A DNA stretch of 39,081 nucleotides from Synergistaceae bacterium (GTDB lineage: Bacteria; Synergistota; Synergistia; Synergistales; Aminobacteriaceae): contig JAHDKT010000085.1 of the NCBI GenBank assembly GCA_018436725.1, positions 1 through 39,081 of the forward strand, read 5' to 3'. Below the pieces are notes generated by a model. It was not told where the DNA came from, ran no database searches, and saw only the letters and a list, made by a program, of their open reading frames with translations. Of this stretch, positions 1-9,394 are shown piece after piece. How positions within the stretch are numbered: the first letter of the stretch is position 1; each line of letters begins with the position of its first letter. The translations under genes were made by a program, and so were the position numbers.

Positions 1-840
1 CCCGAGGCGTCCGTCGCCAACCAGGTGCAGATCATCAACAGCGCCGTGAACCAGGGCTTCAACGCCATCTCCGTCTCCTCGCTCTCCCCCACGGGGCTGA
101 GCCAGGCGCTGCAGAACGCGAAGAAGCGCGGCGTCAAGGTCGTGACGTGGGACTCCGACGTCGACCCCAAAGACCGCGCCATCTACGTCAACCAGGGGAC
201 GCCCGAGATTCTCGGCGCGATGCTCGTCGACATGGCCTACGACCAGATGAACGAAAAGCAGAAGAAGAGCGCGAAGTTCGCCTTCTTCTACTCCAGCCCG
301 ACCGTCACCGACCAGAACGCATGGGTCGACTACGCGAAGAAGTACATCGCCGAGAAGCACCCCGGATGGGAGATGCTGACGATTCAGTACGGAGAGCAGG
401 ACGCGCAGAAGTCCCTTCAGATCGGTCAGTCCATCCTGCAGACTTACCCCGACATCGACGCGATCATCTGCCCCGACTCCACCGCTCTTCCCGCGATGGC
501 GCAGGCCGCCAAGAATCTCGATAAGGCCGGCAAGGTCATCATCACCGGATTCGCCACCCCCAGCTCGATGCGCGGCTTCGTGAAGGACGACACCGTCAAG
601 GCGTTCGGCCTGTGGGACTGCAAGCTCCAGGGCGCGATCGGCGCGTACATCGCCTACTGGCTTGCCGACGGCAACACGTTCAAGGTCGGCGACTTCATCG
701 ACGTCCCCGGCGTGGGCAAGCTGAAGGTCGAGCCCAACTCCATCCAGGGGTACGACTACGAGGCCGAGGACTCCGGCATCGTCCTGCTCCCCGAGCGGGT
801 CGTCTTCACCAAGGAAAACATCGACAACTACAACTTCTAA
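1..840 (+). CDS. lsrB: LsrB-like autoinducer-2 ABC transporter substrate-binding protein (5' partial)
   Basis: Periplasmic binding protein of the sugar-binding class. The reading frame is open from base 1, so the signal peptide and roughly the first 60 residues lie outside the window; 279 residues are visible. They match E. coli/Salmonella LsrB almost throughout, including the TWDSD segment, the YINQGTP-like segment, [12 protein letters not shown], a GF-x-TP segment, and a C-terminus with GYDYEA and GIVLLPERV. In LsrB the Asp of WDSD, the Asp-Gln of TDQN and the Pro of the TP segment contact R-THMF (AI-2), and all three are present. The ligand-contacting Lys near the N-terminus is outside the window. 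A strong terminator follows, so this is probably the last gene of its unit. The family is certain. AI-2 as the ligand is likely by similarity, with a pentose as the alternative. Confidence 0.88.
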   Translation, partial: PEASVANQVQIINSAVNQGFNAISVSSLSPTGLSQALQNAKKRGVKVVTWDSDVDPKDRAIYVNQGTPEILGAMLVDMAYDQMNEKQKKSAKFAFFYSSPTVTDQNAWVDYAKKYIAEKHPGWEMLTIQYGEQDAQKSLQIGQSILQTYPDIDAIICPDSTALPAMAQAAKNLDKAGKVIITGFATPSSMRGFVKDDTVKAFGLWDCKLQGAIGAYIAYWLADGNTFKVGDFIDVPGVGKLKVEPNSIQGYDYEAEDSGIVLLPERVVFTKENIDNYNF

Positions 841-861
841 ATTTCCAAGAGGATGCATAGC

Positions 862-894
862 GCGCTCCCGGACTTCCGGGGGCGCTTTTTTTTT
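862..894 (+). terminator. Rho-independent terminator after lsrB-like gene
   Basis: A 10-bp GC-rich stem (862-871 with 876-885, one G-T pair) with a 4-nt loop is followed by nine T residues. It lies 22 nt after the stop codon and separates the binding protein from the ridA operon. Confidence 0.92.
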
Positions 895-935
895 CGCCGG
901 AGAAACACCGGGAGTCGCTCTTTTTCCCGATCGGC

Positions 936-964
936 TTGCATCCAGGCGTCGGAAATGGCATACT
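936..964 (+). promoter_or_regulatory. Candidate sigma-70 promoter for the ridA operon
   Basis: TTGCAT (936-941), a 17-bp spacer and CATACT (959-964) lie between the upstream terminator and ridA. The -10 matches 4 of 6 consensus bases. The stretch that follows (961-990) is AT-rich. This is the only well-spaced candidate in the gap. Confidence 0.45.
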
Positions 965-1005
965 ACAATAGTATCAGTATATTTTTATATCGGGAGGAAT
1001 AGGGA

Positions 1006-1410
1006 ATGAAGCCAACTGCACTCTCCTCGTCGAAGGCGCCGACCCCCAAGGGGTTCTACTCGCAGGCCGTCCGCGTCGGATCGCTCATTTTTACAGCGGG
1101 GCAGCTCCCCGCGGACCCGGAGAGCGGCGATTTCGTCCGCGGCACGGTCGAAGCGCAGACGGAACGGGTGATCGAGAACATCCGGGGGATTCTGGAGGAG
1201 AACGGTTCCTCTCTTTCTCTCGTGGTGAAGACGACCGTCTACCTTCGGGAAATCTCCTCCTGGGGGAGCGTGAACAGCGTCTACAGCCGATTCTTCGAAG
1301 GAACCGTCCCCCCGGCGCGGACCGTGATCGGCGGCGTGGACATCCACTACGGGCTGGACGTGGAGATGGATGTCGTGGCCTGCGTCCCGGAGACGGGACA
1401 GGCTCGGTAG
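1006..1410 (+). CDS. ridA: RidA family reactive imine/enamine deaminase
   Basis: A 134-residue protein, the usual RidA (YjgF/YER057c/UK114) length. RidA enzymes hydrolyse reactive 2-aminoacrylate-type enamines and imines released by PLP enzymes, yielding 2-oxoacids and ammonia. The N-terminal segment (YSQAVRVGSLIFTAGQLP) and the C-terminal PPART segment with the conserved Arg, followed by LDVEMDVVA with the conserved Glu, are the family signature. The start is ATG 1006, with GGGAGG at 992-997. It is the first gene of a tight + strand series; the chemoreceptor gene begins 18 nt after its stop. In an amino-acid degrader a protective role is plausible, but a more specific deaminase activity for a neighbouring pathway cannot be excluded. 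Confidence 0.92.
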   Translation: MKPTALSSSKAPTPKGFYSQAVRVGSLIFTAGQLPADPESGDFVRGTVEAQTERVIENIRGILEENGSSLSLVVKTTVYLREISSWGSVNSVYSRFFEGTVPPARTVIGGVDIHYGLDVEMDVVACVPETGQAR

Positions 1411-1428
1411 AGGCAGGGGGCTGCGGCG

Positions 1429-3822
1429 ATGCGTGCGAAATCGTTGCGGGCGAAGCTGGTCCTCTTCGTCGCGCTTTTCTCTATTCTCTCCGCGGCGGCG
1501 GTAGCGTTCACCGCCGTCATGGTTTCGAGTTCCGGGCTTCATAAGGAGCTGGAGCGGACCGTCCGGACGAACGCGGCGAGTCTCGAACGGATGCTCGGAA
1601 TCTACAAGGCGCAGGCGCTCGCCCACGCGCGGAACCTCGCCGCGAACCCGGCGCTTGCGGACGCGATGCGCTCGGGAGACTTCGCCGCGCTCCGCGCCGT
1701 CGTCCTGCCGATGATGGAGCGGGGCGGCCTCGAATACCTGGTGGTCGCCGATCCGAAGGGGCGCGTCATGATCCGCGCCCACCAACCGGATGTCGTGCCC
1801 GGGCCCGACGACAACATCTCCGACCAGAGGAACATCCGCCGGGCGCTCTCCGGGGAGCCGTTCGTCGGCATCGAGGAGGGGCGTACGGTGAAGCTCTCGG
1901 TACGCGCGGGCGCCCCCGTCCTCGACGCCGAAGGCACACTGCTCGGGGCGCTCTCCGCAGGGTACGTGGCCAGCCGGCACTCGATGATGGACGAGGCGAA
2001 ACGGCTCTTCGGAGGGGAGTTCTCTCTCTTCCTCGGCGCCCAACGGGTGGCGACCAGCGTCGTCGCGCCCGGAGGAGAGCGGGTTCTTGGGGAGTCCGAC
2101 GGATTCGACGCGCTCTTCCGGCGCCTTGCCGGCTCCGAGAAGACCGTCATCGCCGAGGATCCGGCGCCGGGAGACGACTCTCTGTCGCTCTTCACCCCGC
2201 TTCTCGGCGCAGGAGGAGACGTGATCGGCATGATCGGCGCGTCCGTCTCCCGCGAGGGCGCGGTCGCCATGCGCAACGACATCGTGCGGAGCGTGCTCTG
2301 GACGACGCTCGTCGTCCTCGCTGCGGCGGTGCTCTTCGGGACGATCTTCGCCCGGAGGATCGCCCGTCCGCTGCTGAATCTCCGCGGACTGATGGCGGCG
2401 GCGGGGGGCGGCGATCTCACCGTTTACGGCGAGATACGGACCGACGACGAGATCTCCGAGCTGACCGCGACCTTCAACCAGATGGTGCAGCGACAAGCCG
2501 ACACTGTGGACAAGGTGCGGCGCGCATCCGAAGAACTCGCCGCGGCCGCGGAGGAGATCGCGGCGTCCGCAGCGGAGGTGTCGTCCGCGTCGCAGGAGGT
2601 GGCGTACAATATCGCCTCCGTCTCGCAGGAAGCCGAGGAGGGGAACCGTGTTTCCGTCGAGACGAACCAGGTGCTCCTCGAACTCTCCTCGCTGATCCAG
2701 ATGGCGCAGCAGAAGGGACGAGGGGCGCTCGACGGCTCCGTCCGGACGATCGAGACGGCGCGCGGCGGACGAGAGACGGTCCTCGAAGCGGAAGACGCGA
2801 TGGAGAGCATCAAGAGCCTCACCGCCGAGACGGAAGAGCAGATGGAGACGCTGAACGACTACTCGCGGCAGATCAGCTCCATCACCGAGACGATCACCGG
2901 CATCGCGCGCCAGACGAACCTGCTTGCGCTGAACGCGGCAATCGAAGCCGCGCGCGCGGGCGAGGCGGGGAGAGGGTTCGCGGTGGTCGCCGACGAGGTG
3001 CGCCTCCTCGCCGAGCAGTCCAATAAAGAGGCTGCGGGCGTGGCGGAGCTTGTCCGGAAGATCGTCGACAAGACGGCCGTCGCGGTGGAAGGAATCCGCG
3101 GAAGCCGGACGGAGGTGGAGCGCGGCGCGGCCGTGGTGCGCCGCGCCGGAGAGGCCCTTGGCGACATTCTTTCGGCGACGGAGCACGCCGAGGAGGCGGT
3201 GCGAAGCATCGTCTCCATCACCGACGAAGAGGTCGCAAGCTCGGAAAAAATTCTTCAGCTCATCGCCTCCATGAGCACGGTCATCAGCACCACGGCGGAA
3301 AAATCGGAGCAGGTGGCGGCCTCCACGGAGGAGACGACCGCGTCGATGGAGACGATCGGCGCGGGGACGGAGGAGCTGAACGCCATGGCGTCGCGCCTGA
3401 ACGACGCCGTGAAGGTCTTCAAAGTGCAGGTTGCGGAGGGCGCCAAGCTGCCGGACGACGTGCTGATCAAAAAGGCGAAATCGGACCACCTCCTCTGGAA
3501 GGTGCGCATCAGCAACATGCTCCAAGGGCTCGACACCGTCGCGCCGGAGGATGTGAGTTCTCATACGGACTGCCGCCTAGGCAAGTGGTACTTCGCCCCG
3601 GAGAACAGCTTCAAAGGCGACGCGGCGTTCGCGCGGATGGACGATCCGCACCGCGAAGTCCACGAGATGGCGCGAAAGGCGGCCGAGGCGTACCGGAGCG
3701 GCGACAGAAAAACCGCCGAGAAAATGTTCGCCCGACTTGAGAAGAGTTCGCGGGCGGTGATCGGGGGACTGGATTCGCTGCTGAAGAAGACGGCGAAGAA
3801 GAAACGGGAAGGAGATGCATGA
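1429..3822 (+). CDS. Methyl-accepting chemotaxis protein with C-terminal CZB zinc-binding domain
   Basis: A 797-residue transmembrane chemoreceptor. TM1 is at about residues 7-31, a large Cache-like periplasmic sensor follows to about 285, then TM2 at about 288-309 and HAMP at about 310-362. The signalling tip is at about 490-530 ([20 protein letters not shown], then [12 protein letters not shown]). The C-terminal 100 residues (from about 685) form a CZB domain: the spaced H, W, H..C and LG.W residues around DHLLWK and [12 protein letters not shown], then a [10 protein letters not shown] helix, carry the His3Cys zinc ligands known from this domain. In E. coli DgcZ and several cytoplasmic receptors CZB senses zinc. 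The start has AGGGGG at 1415-1420. The stop overlaps the next start by 4 nt, so the M20 hydrolase is translationally coupled. The periplasmic ligand is unknown. Confidence 0.93.
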   Translation: MRAKSLRAKLVLFVALFSILSAAAVAFTAVMVSSSGLHKELERTVRTNAASLERMLGIYKAQALAHARNLAANPALADAMRSGDFAALRAVVLPMMERGGLEYLVVADPKGRVMIRAHQPDVVPGPDDNISDQRNIRRALSGEPFVGIEEGRTVKLSVRAGAPVLDAEGTLLGALSAGYVASRHSMMDEAKRLFGGEFSLFLGAQRVATSVVAPGGERVLGESDGFDALFRRLAGSEKTVIAEDPAPGDDSLSLFTPLLGAGGDVIGMIGASVSREGAVAMRNDIVRSVLWTTLVVLAAAVLFGTIFARRIARPLLNLRGLMAAAGGGDLTVYGEIRTDDEISELTATFNQMVQRQADTVDKVRRASEELAAAAEEIAASAAEVSSASQEVAYNIASVSQEAEEGNRVSVETNQVLLELSSLIQMAQQKGRGALDGSVRTIETARGGRETVLEAEDAMESIKSLTAETEEQMETLNDYSRQISSITETITGIARQTNLLALNAAIEAARAGEAGRGFAVVADEVRLLAEQSNKEAAGVAELVRKIVDKTAVAVEGIRGSRTEVERGAAVVRRAGEALGDILSATEHAEEAVRSIVSITDEEVASSEKILQLIASMSTVISTTAEKSEQVAASTEETTASMETIGAGTEELNAMASRLNDAVKVFKVQVAEGAKLPDDVLIKKAKSDHLLWKVRISNMLQGLDTVAPEDVSSHTDCRLGKWYFAPENSFKGDAAFARMDDPHREVHEMARKAAEAYRSGDRKTAEKMFARLEKSSRAVIGGLDSLLKKTAKKKREGDA

Positions 3823-5273
3823 TGCGCAAAGCGGATTTGGGGCGGATCATCGAGGAGAAGCGAGAGCGCTTCATCGAGCTGAACGACAAGATATGGGAGT
3901 TCGCAGAGACGGCGTTTACGGAGTTTCAGTCCGCGGAGCTGCTCTGCCGCGCCCTTGAGAACGAGGGGTTCAGCGTGGAACGCGGGACCGGCGGCGTGGC
4001 GACGGCCTTCTGCGGCTCGTGGGGGAACGGCTCGCCGGTGATCGCCTTTTTGGGCGAGTACGACGCGCTCTCCGGGCTGAGCCAGAAGGGGGGCGTCGCG
4101 GAGAAGGAGCCGCTGGTCCCCGGCGGGAACGGCCACGGATGCGGCCATAACAACCTGGGCGCCGGGGCTTTCGCCGCAGCCGTCGCCTTCAGGGAGTACC
4201 TGAAGAGCAGCGGAAAGAGCGGCACGGTGCGCTACTACGGCTGCCCCGGCGAGGAGGGGGGCTCGGGGAAGGCCTTCATGGCGAGGGCGGGCGTCTTCGA
4301 CGACGTGGACGTCGCGCTTACGTGGCACCCCGGCTCGGTGAACGCGGTCTTCCCTTTCAGCTCGCTGGCCAACTTCCAGGTCGCCTACCGCTTCAAGGGG
4401 AAGAGCGCCCACGCCGCCGCCTGCCCGCACCTCGGGCGGAGCGCGCTCGACGCGGTGGAGCTGATGAACGTCGGCGTGAACTACCTGCGCGAGCACGTCA
4501 TCCCCGAGGCGCGGATGCACTACGCCATCACCGACTCGGGCGGGTTCTCGCCCAACGTGGTGCAGCCGAAGGCCGAGGTGCTCTATCTGCTCCGCGCCCC
4601 GCGCACCCCGCAAGTCGAGGAGATCTACAACCGCGTGAACAAGATCGCCCGAGGCGCTGCCATGATGACCGAGACGGAGCTTGAAATCCGCTTCATCAAG
4701 GCGTGCGCCAACGTGGTGCAGAACAACGTGCTCGAACGCGTGCTCGAGCGGAACTTCGCCGAACTCGGCGTGCCCGAGTACACGGAGGAGGAGCGGACGT
4801 TCGCCAAGGCGATTTTCGACGGGATCGCGCCTTCGGAGCGTAGCTCCGATCTCGACCAGTACTCGGCGCCGGGAGGCGCGGCGGGCAGAGAGGCCGCGAA
4901 ACGCCTCCGCGAGCGCCCGATCGCCGACGAGGTGCTCCCCTACGGAGAGAGCGACTTCGTCCTCCCCGGATCGACCGACGTGGGCGACGTGAGCTGGATC
5001 GTCCCCACATGCCAGGCCTGGGTGGCCACATGGCCTAACCACACTCCGGGACACTCGTGGCAGATCGTCTCCTCCGGGGTTGTTTCGCTCGCGCACAAGG
5101 GGATGCTCCACGCGGGGAAGGTTCTCGCCGCCGCCGCCGCCGACCTGCTCGACGACCCCTCGCTGATCGACGCGGCGAAGGAGGAGCTTCGCGCTCGCCT
5201 GGACGGCGCTTCGTATCGGTGCGCCATTCCCGACGAAGTGGTCCCGAAGGCGATCCAGCCTTCGGGCAGATAA
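3819..5273 (+). CDS. abgB: M20 family amidohydrolase, AbgB-like
   Basis: A 484-residue cytoplasmic metallo-amidohydrolase close to AbgB, the catalytic subunit of p-aminobenzoyl-glutamate hydrolase. Conserved segments are GEYDAL (about 79-84), GHGCGHN (105-111), [10 protein letters not shown] with the catalytic and metal-binding Glu pair (145-146), TWHP (168-171), the dimerisation-domain SAHAA, and a C-terminal HTPGHSW. The protein probably removes an aminoacyl, benzoyl or other acyl group from an amino acid, and many annotated AbgB homologues act on unidentified conjugates. There is no AbgA partner beside it, so it may work as a homodimer. ATG 3819 overlaps the chemoreceptor stop (ATGA) behind GGGAAGGAG; ATG 3822 is an equally good start. 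The B3/4-domain gene follows after 11 nt. Confidence 0.9.
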   Translation: MMRKADLGRIIEEKRERFIELNDKIWEFAETAFTEFQSAELLCRALENEGFSVERGTGGVATAFCGSWGNGSPVIAFLGEYDALSGLSQKGGVAEKEPLVPGGNGHGCGHNNLGAGAFAAAVAFREYLKSSGKSGTVRYYGCPGEEGGSGKAFMARAGVFDDVDVALTWHPGSVNAVFPFSSLANFQVAYRFKGKSAHAAACPHLGRSALDAVELMNVGVNYLREHVIPEARMHYAITDSGGFSPNVVQPKAEVLYLLRAPRTPQVEEIYNRVNKIARGAAMMTETELEIRFIKACANVVQNNVLERVLERNFAELGVPEYTEEERTFAKAIFDGIAPSERSSDLDQYSAPGGAAGREAAKRLRERPIADEVLPYGESDFVLPGSTDVGDVSWIVPTCQAWVATWPNHTPGHSWQIVSSGVVSLAHKGMLHAGKVLAAAAADLLDDPSLIDAAKEELRARLDGASYRCAIPDEVVPKAIQPSGR

Positions 5274-5284
5274 GGGGGCCGCGA

Positions 5285-5998
5285 ATGAAAGAGATCTTCT
5301 ACAGCATTACGAACGACGTCTTCACCCCGTTTCCCGACTACGTCCGGGGGGTCGTGGTCGCGCGCGGCGTGAAGAACGGTCCCTCTCCGGCGGAGCTTAC
5401 GGCGCTGCTCCGCGAGGCCGAGGAGCAGCTGCGCGGCGCGTTCGGCTCCGGCGACGTCGCGGCGCACCCGCGCATCGCGTCGTGGCGGGAGGCGTTCCGT
5501 AAGACGGGCGTGAAGCCCGCGGAGTTCCGCTCCTCCATCGAGGCCATGGCGCGCCGTGTCGCGAAGGGGCAGGAGCTTCCGTCGATCAACGCCCTCGTGG
5601 ACATCGGCAACGTCCTCTCGCTCCGGCATCTCGTCCCGACGGGCGGGCACGCGCTCGACGACGTGCGGGGCGACCTCTTCCTTCGCGCCGCCACGGGAGA
5701 GGAGACCTTCGTCCCCTTCGGCGGCACGGAGACAGAACACCCCCTTCCCGGCGAGATCGTCTTCGCGGAGGGCGACGTCGTGCTGACGCGGCGCTGGAGC
5801 TGGCGGCAGGGGGTGCACACCCTCACGCTGCCCGAGTCCACCTCCATCGAGTTCAACGTGGACGGACTGCCGCCGGTGTCGTCCGGCGAGGTCGAGTCCG
5901 TCTGCGGCGAAGTCGTCGAGCTGGTGTCGCGCTTCTGCGGCGGCACGTTCGAGACGGGGCTGCTTTCGGCGGCGTCGCCGAGAATGCGGTTGCTGTAA
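5285..5998 (+). CDS. B3/B4 tRNA-binding-domain protein (free-standing)
   Basis: A 237-residue protein consisting mainly of a B3/4 domain, the fold that edits mischarged tRNA inside the phenylalanyl-tRNA synthetase beta chain. Family segments include FRKTGVKPAEFRSSIEAMARR, cut here by PSINALVDIGNVLSL and then LVPTGGHALDD. Free-standing copies are common in bacteria and are thought to be trans-editing or amino-acid-related proteins; their substrate is mostly unknown. I chose ATG 5285 behind a GGGGG stretch (5273-5278), because the frame is open upstream only inside the abgB-like gene. It lies in the ridA-dgc operon, 11 nt after abgB and 34 nt before the cyclase. Confidence 0.85.
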   Translation: MKEIFYSITNDVFTPFPDYVRGVVVARGVKNGPSPAELTALLREAEEQLRGAFGSGDVAAHPRIASWREAFRKTGVKPAEFRSSIEAMARRVAKGQELPSINALVDIGNVLSLRHLVPTGGHALDDVRGDLFLRAATGEETFVPFGGTETEHPLPGEIVFAEGDVVLTRRWSWRQGVHTLTLPESTSIEFNVDGLPPVSSGEVESVCGEVVELVSRFCGGTFETGLLSAASPRMRLL

Positions 5999-6032
5999 GC
6001 GCGAGGCGCCGACGCAGGTGGTGAAAGACGAC

Positions 6033-7979
6033 ATGAACGACGCGAAGCCGAAGTCTCGGGAAAAAGGCGATTTCGCCCGTCGGTTTAGGGTTCCTTTTCT
6101 TTTTCCCGCCTCCCTCGCGAAGGAGGTCGCGCTGAAGACGGCCGTCTGGGCCGTGCTCATCATGCTCGTGCTTACGGGAGCGGCCTATGTCTATCTCTTC
6201 AAGAACAGCGAGGCCCGTACGTTGGAGAACCTGAAAATCTACGTGGGAGCGCGGGTCGAGAGCGAACGCTTTCTCTTCGACCTCGCCAGGGACAATATGC
6301 GCGCCTTCGCGGACGAGTTTCTAGGAATGTACGTTTCCGAAACGGCCTTCGGCGACGAGGAGTTCGAAACATTCTTCTTCAGGGACGAGCACGGCGCAAC
6401 CCGCCTTCGTCCCGAGTACTTCTCCGGCGTGGAGCATACGAAGGGGCTCCTTTTTAAAGGCGTCTCCGCTTTTATCGGAAACAACCAGAAGGAGCTTTCC
6501 CCCGAATTCAAACGCCGTCTCGTGCTTTCGTATTTTCTCGTGGCGCGCCTGGGGCCGGCGTGGGTGAACCGCTTCGCCAATCTCCACGTCTCCATGCCGG
6601 AGAACGGCCTCGTGATCTACTGGCCGGAGACGGCGTGGGGGCTCCACGCCAGGCCCGATCTGGTCATGACCGACGGGGCGGTGATCAAGGCGACGCTGCA
6701 GGAGTTCAATCCCGAGCGGAAGCCCGTCTGGACCGGGTTGTACTACGATCTTACGGCGAATCACTGGATGATCACCTACCAGCACCCGTTGGACCACGAA
6801 GGGAGGCATCTTCTCTCCGCATCGCTCGACGTCTACCTCGACGACCTGATGAATCGCATGGTCGCCCGTCCTCGAGAAGGCTTGTACAACTTCATCGTGA
6901 GCCTCGACGGCAAGCTGGTGGCCCACCCCGACAGGCTGCATCAGGCAAAGGAGCGGAAGGGCGTGCTGGACATCGAAAAACTGGAGGATCCGGCGCTCTC
7001 CCGTATGTACGAGATCCTTTCCGCCTCGGCGGGCGGGATGGGAGAGGAACCGTTGGTACTCTACGACGAACGCGGCGAGAACTACCTTGCGACGACGAAA
7101 ATACCCGGTCCCGAGTGGCTCTTCGTCACAGTCTATCCGAAGAGGCTGCTGCTCGAACAGGCGCATGAATCGGCCCGCCTCATCCTGTTCCTGGGCGCTT
7201 TTTTCTTCCTCTCTTTTATGGCCGTGGTCGTCCTCGTGCTGCGCAGGAGCGTCGCCGAACCGATCGGCGTGCTTCGGAGAGCGTCCGAGGGTATTACCGA
7301 AGGAGACTACTCTCTGTTGAACGACAAGGAATTCGACGCTATGGCCGGTGCGCCGAACGAAGTCGGATTGCTCGGCAGAGCCTTCCGCGACATGGCGTGT
7401 TCCATACGGGACGCGAGCAGGCTGCTTGAGGAGAAGATAGCGATCAGAACGAGCGAGCTTGCCGCCGCGAACAGACGGCTCGAAGAACTCAGCCTTCTCG
7501 ATCCTCTGACCAAAGCCTTCAACCGGCGCGCCTTCGACGGAGACATGCAGCGCGCCTTCGACCAGGCCCGCCGGGGGAAGGGGAGCTTCGCGCTGATGCT
7601 CTGCGACGTGGACTTTTTCAAACCGTACAACGACACGTACGGACACGAGGCGGGCGACCGGGCTCTTCAGCGGATCATCGAGGCGATGACGGCGAGCGTC
7701 CGTCCCGACGACCGGGTATACCGGTACGGCGGCGAGGAGATCATGCTCCTGTTCAACGCCCCGTACCCCGGAAAATCGAAGGAGATAGCGGAGCGCATTC
7801 TGGACGCCGTCCGTTCTCTGAATATGGAGCACTCCGCCTGTCCGTGGAAGAAGCTCACGGTGAGCGCGGGGCTGGAGGAATTTTCCTCTCTGCACGATAC
7901 GGCGGTGAACATGATCCTGGAGGTCGACCGCAAACTCTATCTGGCGAAAAATCAGGGGAGAGATCGGCTCGTTACGTAA
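6033..7979 (+). CDS. Membrane diguanylate cyclase (sensor-HAMP-GGEEI)
   Basis: A protein of about 648 residues that makes cyclic di-GMP from two GTP. TM1 is at about residues 35-57, a Cache-like extracytoplasmic sensor follows to about 380, then TM2 at about 382-404, a HAMP segment, a short coiled coil, and a GGDEF domain from about 485. The active-site loop reads GGEEI (about 566-570), with the DVDFFKPYNDTYGHEAGD metal/substrate segment before it. An RPDD (RxxD) inhibitory site lies exactly five residues upstream, so product feedback is likely. ATG 6033 has AGGTGG at 6016-6021; GTG 6018 is a possible earlier start without a clear ribosome-binding site. It is the last gene of the five-gene unit and is followed by a terminator. 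Ile in place of Phe in the motif is a tolerated variant. Confidence 0.92.
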   Translation: MNDAKPKSREKGDFARRFRVPFLFPASLAKEVALKTAVWAVLIMLVLTGAAYVYLFKNSEARTLENLKIYVGARVESERFLFDLARDNMRAFADEFLGMYVSETAFGDEEFETFFFRDEHGATRLRPEYFSGVEHTKGLLFKGVSAFIGNNQKELSPEFKRRLVLSYFLVARLGPAWVNRFANLHVSMPENGLVIYWPETAWGLHARPDLVMTDGAVIKATLQEFNPERKPVWTGLYYDLTANHWMITYQHPLDHEGRHLLSASLDVYLDDLMNRMVARPREGLYNFIVSLDGKLVAHPDRLHQAKERKGVLDIEKLEDPALSRMYEILSASAGGMGEEPLVLYDERGENYLATTKIPGPEWLFVTVYPKRLLLEQAHESARLILFLGAFFFLSFMAVVVLVLRRSVAEPIGVLRRASEGITEGDYSLLNDKEFDAMAGAPNEVGLLGRAFRDMACSIRDASRLLEEKIAIRTSELAAANRRLEELSLLDPLTKAFNRRAFDGDMQRAFDQARRGKGSFALMLCDVDFFKPYNDTYGHEAGDRALQRIIEAMTASVRPDDRVYRYGGEEIMLLFNAPYPGKSKEIAERILDAVRSLNMEHSACPWKKLTVSAGLEEFSSLHDTAVNMILEVDRKLYLAKNQGRDRLVT

Positions 7980-8013
7980 TTTCGGCGAGAAGCACGTTCC
8001 ATCCGCGGAAAGG

Positions 8014-8049
8014 AAACGCGACGCTCCGTCGAACGGGCGTCGCGTTTTT
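8014..8049. terminator. Terminator between the diguanylate cyclase and acyltransferase genes
   Basis: An 11-bp stem (8014-8024 with 8037-8047) encloses a second short helix (8026-8029 with 8033-8036). The right arm runs into TTTTT. It lies 34 nt after the cyclase stop and could serve both convergent genes, though the T-tract favours the + direction. Confidence 0.85.
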
Positions 8050-8089
8050 GTCGAATGCGCACGGGAAGACGGTGCGGGCGGCAGCGCCG

Positions 8090-9199
8090 TCAGAACATGC
8101 GCCGGAGGACCGGGAGCTTCTTCAGGCCGTGGATCGTGAGGAACGCGCAGAGAATGTACGTGCCGCCGAGCGCGATGACGAACTTGAAGCCGACGGGGAG
8201 GTTGAACGGGATCAGCAGGTAGACGGCGGGCATCAGGATCATCTGGTGGAGCCAGTAGATGCCGTACGACGCTTCGCTCAGCGTTCTCCAGAGGTGGGAG
8301 GGGCGGTCGAAAAGGGTGCGGCAGAGGAGGAGGAAGAAGACCGCGACGGCGAGCGAGGCGAAGGCGTGGCTCATGCCGTGGAGCGCCTTGAGAAGCAGCG
8401 TCTCCTTCACCGGGAAGTTCATGGCGAGGACGATCACCGACCACGCCCCGGCAACCGTAGCAAACCCCGAGAGGGCGATCGGCCCGAAGCCCGGCCGGGG
8501 GCCGTCGAACCAGCCGTCGCGCCACGCCCGCGCTCCCAGGTAGAAGGCGAAGACGTAGGAGACGATACGGGCTGGCTGGAAGTAGATCGGCCCGAGGGGA
8601 ATCCAGAGGTCGGGGTGCCAACGGAGCGACGAGAGGAAGAACGCGGCGGAGGAGACCGCCCACCATGCCGTCAGCCAGAAGAGGGGCGATCGCGCGGCGC
8701 CTCCCGTTCGTCCCGGGCGCGCGACGACGGTATAGACGATCAGGAAGGCCAGAAGGACGCCGAGGAACCAGAAGTGCGACTGCTGGTAGCCGGGGCCGAG
8801 CCATATCGTCCGGACGAACTCCATGTACGTCTCCGGAAACGGCAGATTCAGCGAGCGCCACGTCGCCATGGCGAAGAGCGGCGCGAACGCGAGGACGCCG
8901 ACGACCCACGGAATGCCGATGTGGAGGAACTTCTCCTTCAGGAAGAGCATCCGCCCCCGCTTCTCGAGCGAGCGGGGAGCGAAGTACCCCGCCAGAAAGA
9001 AGATCGCGGGCATGTTCCCCGTGTTCGCCACCAGCACCCAGAAGAGAAAGAAGAGGCTCTTCTCCGGGTTGATGGCGTACCACCACTCCGGAACGTAGGC
9101 CATGTAGCTCATCGCCGCGTGGAGCGCCATGACGGAGATCACGATGATCGTCCGGTAGGCGTCGAAGAAATGCACCCTTTCCGCTTGCTGCTGTTGCAT
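8090..9199 (-). CDS. Acyltransferase family 3 integral membrane protein
   Basis: A 369-residue polytopic membrane protein of the Acyl_transf_3 family, which O-acylates sugars, glucans, lipids or peptidoglycan at the membrane. The N-terminus has the family pattern FDAYRTIIVISVMALHA, with the conserved Arg and the putative catalytic His in the first TM. About ten hydrophobic helices follow, including FWFLGVLLAFLIVY and the late SYGIYWLHQMILMP helix typical of the family. ATG 9199 is preceded by GAGGTGGGG; an upstream extension of the frame to 9265 lacks a ribosome-binding site. The gene stands alone and converges on the cyclase operon. The acyl group and acceptor cannot be deduced. Confidence 0.9.
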   Translation of the reverse strand: MQQQQAERVHFFDAYRTIIVISVMALHAAMSYMAYVPEWWYAINPEKSLFFLFWVLVANTGNMPAIFFLAGYFAPRSLEKRGRMLFLKEKFLHIGIPWVVGVLAFAPLFAMATWRSLNLPFPETYMEFVRTIWLGPGYQQSHFWFLGVLLAFLIVYTVVARPGRTGGAARSPLFWLTAWWAVSSAAFFLSSLRWHPDLWIPLGPIYFQPARIVSYVFAFYLGARAWRDGWFDGPRPGFGPIALSGFATVAGAWSVIVLAMNFPVKETLLLKALHGMSHAFASLAVAVFFLLLCRTLFDRPSHLWRTLSEASYGIYWLHQMILMPAVYLLIPFNLPVGFKFVIALGGTYILCAFLTIHGLKKLPVLRRMF

Positions 9200-9394
9200 A
9201 AACCCCACCTCGCTTTTCCGAAAGTAGACACTGGAAACCGATCGCCCCGCACAACGGCGCACCATAGAAGCCCGCGCTGTGAAAGGTGTTCGCCCGCGCG
9301 CGTCCCGAGGTTCTTTTCGCGTCCTCGGCGTCCTTGCTGCGCCGGGGGCTTGACGGACGAAAAACGCCGAACGCGCGCCGGTTCTATCTTTCCT

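Noticed and set aside
985..3564. Long minus-strand open frame opposite ridA and the chemoreceptor (859 codons)
   Set aside because: It is a His/Arg/Asp-rich mirror of GC-rich coding sequence, matches no family and overlaps two solid genes. Similar mirrors occur opposite most genes here (for example 6321-9254, 7844-10291 and 32781-35123).
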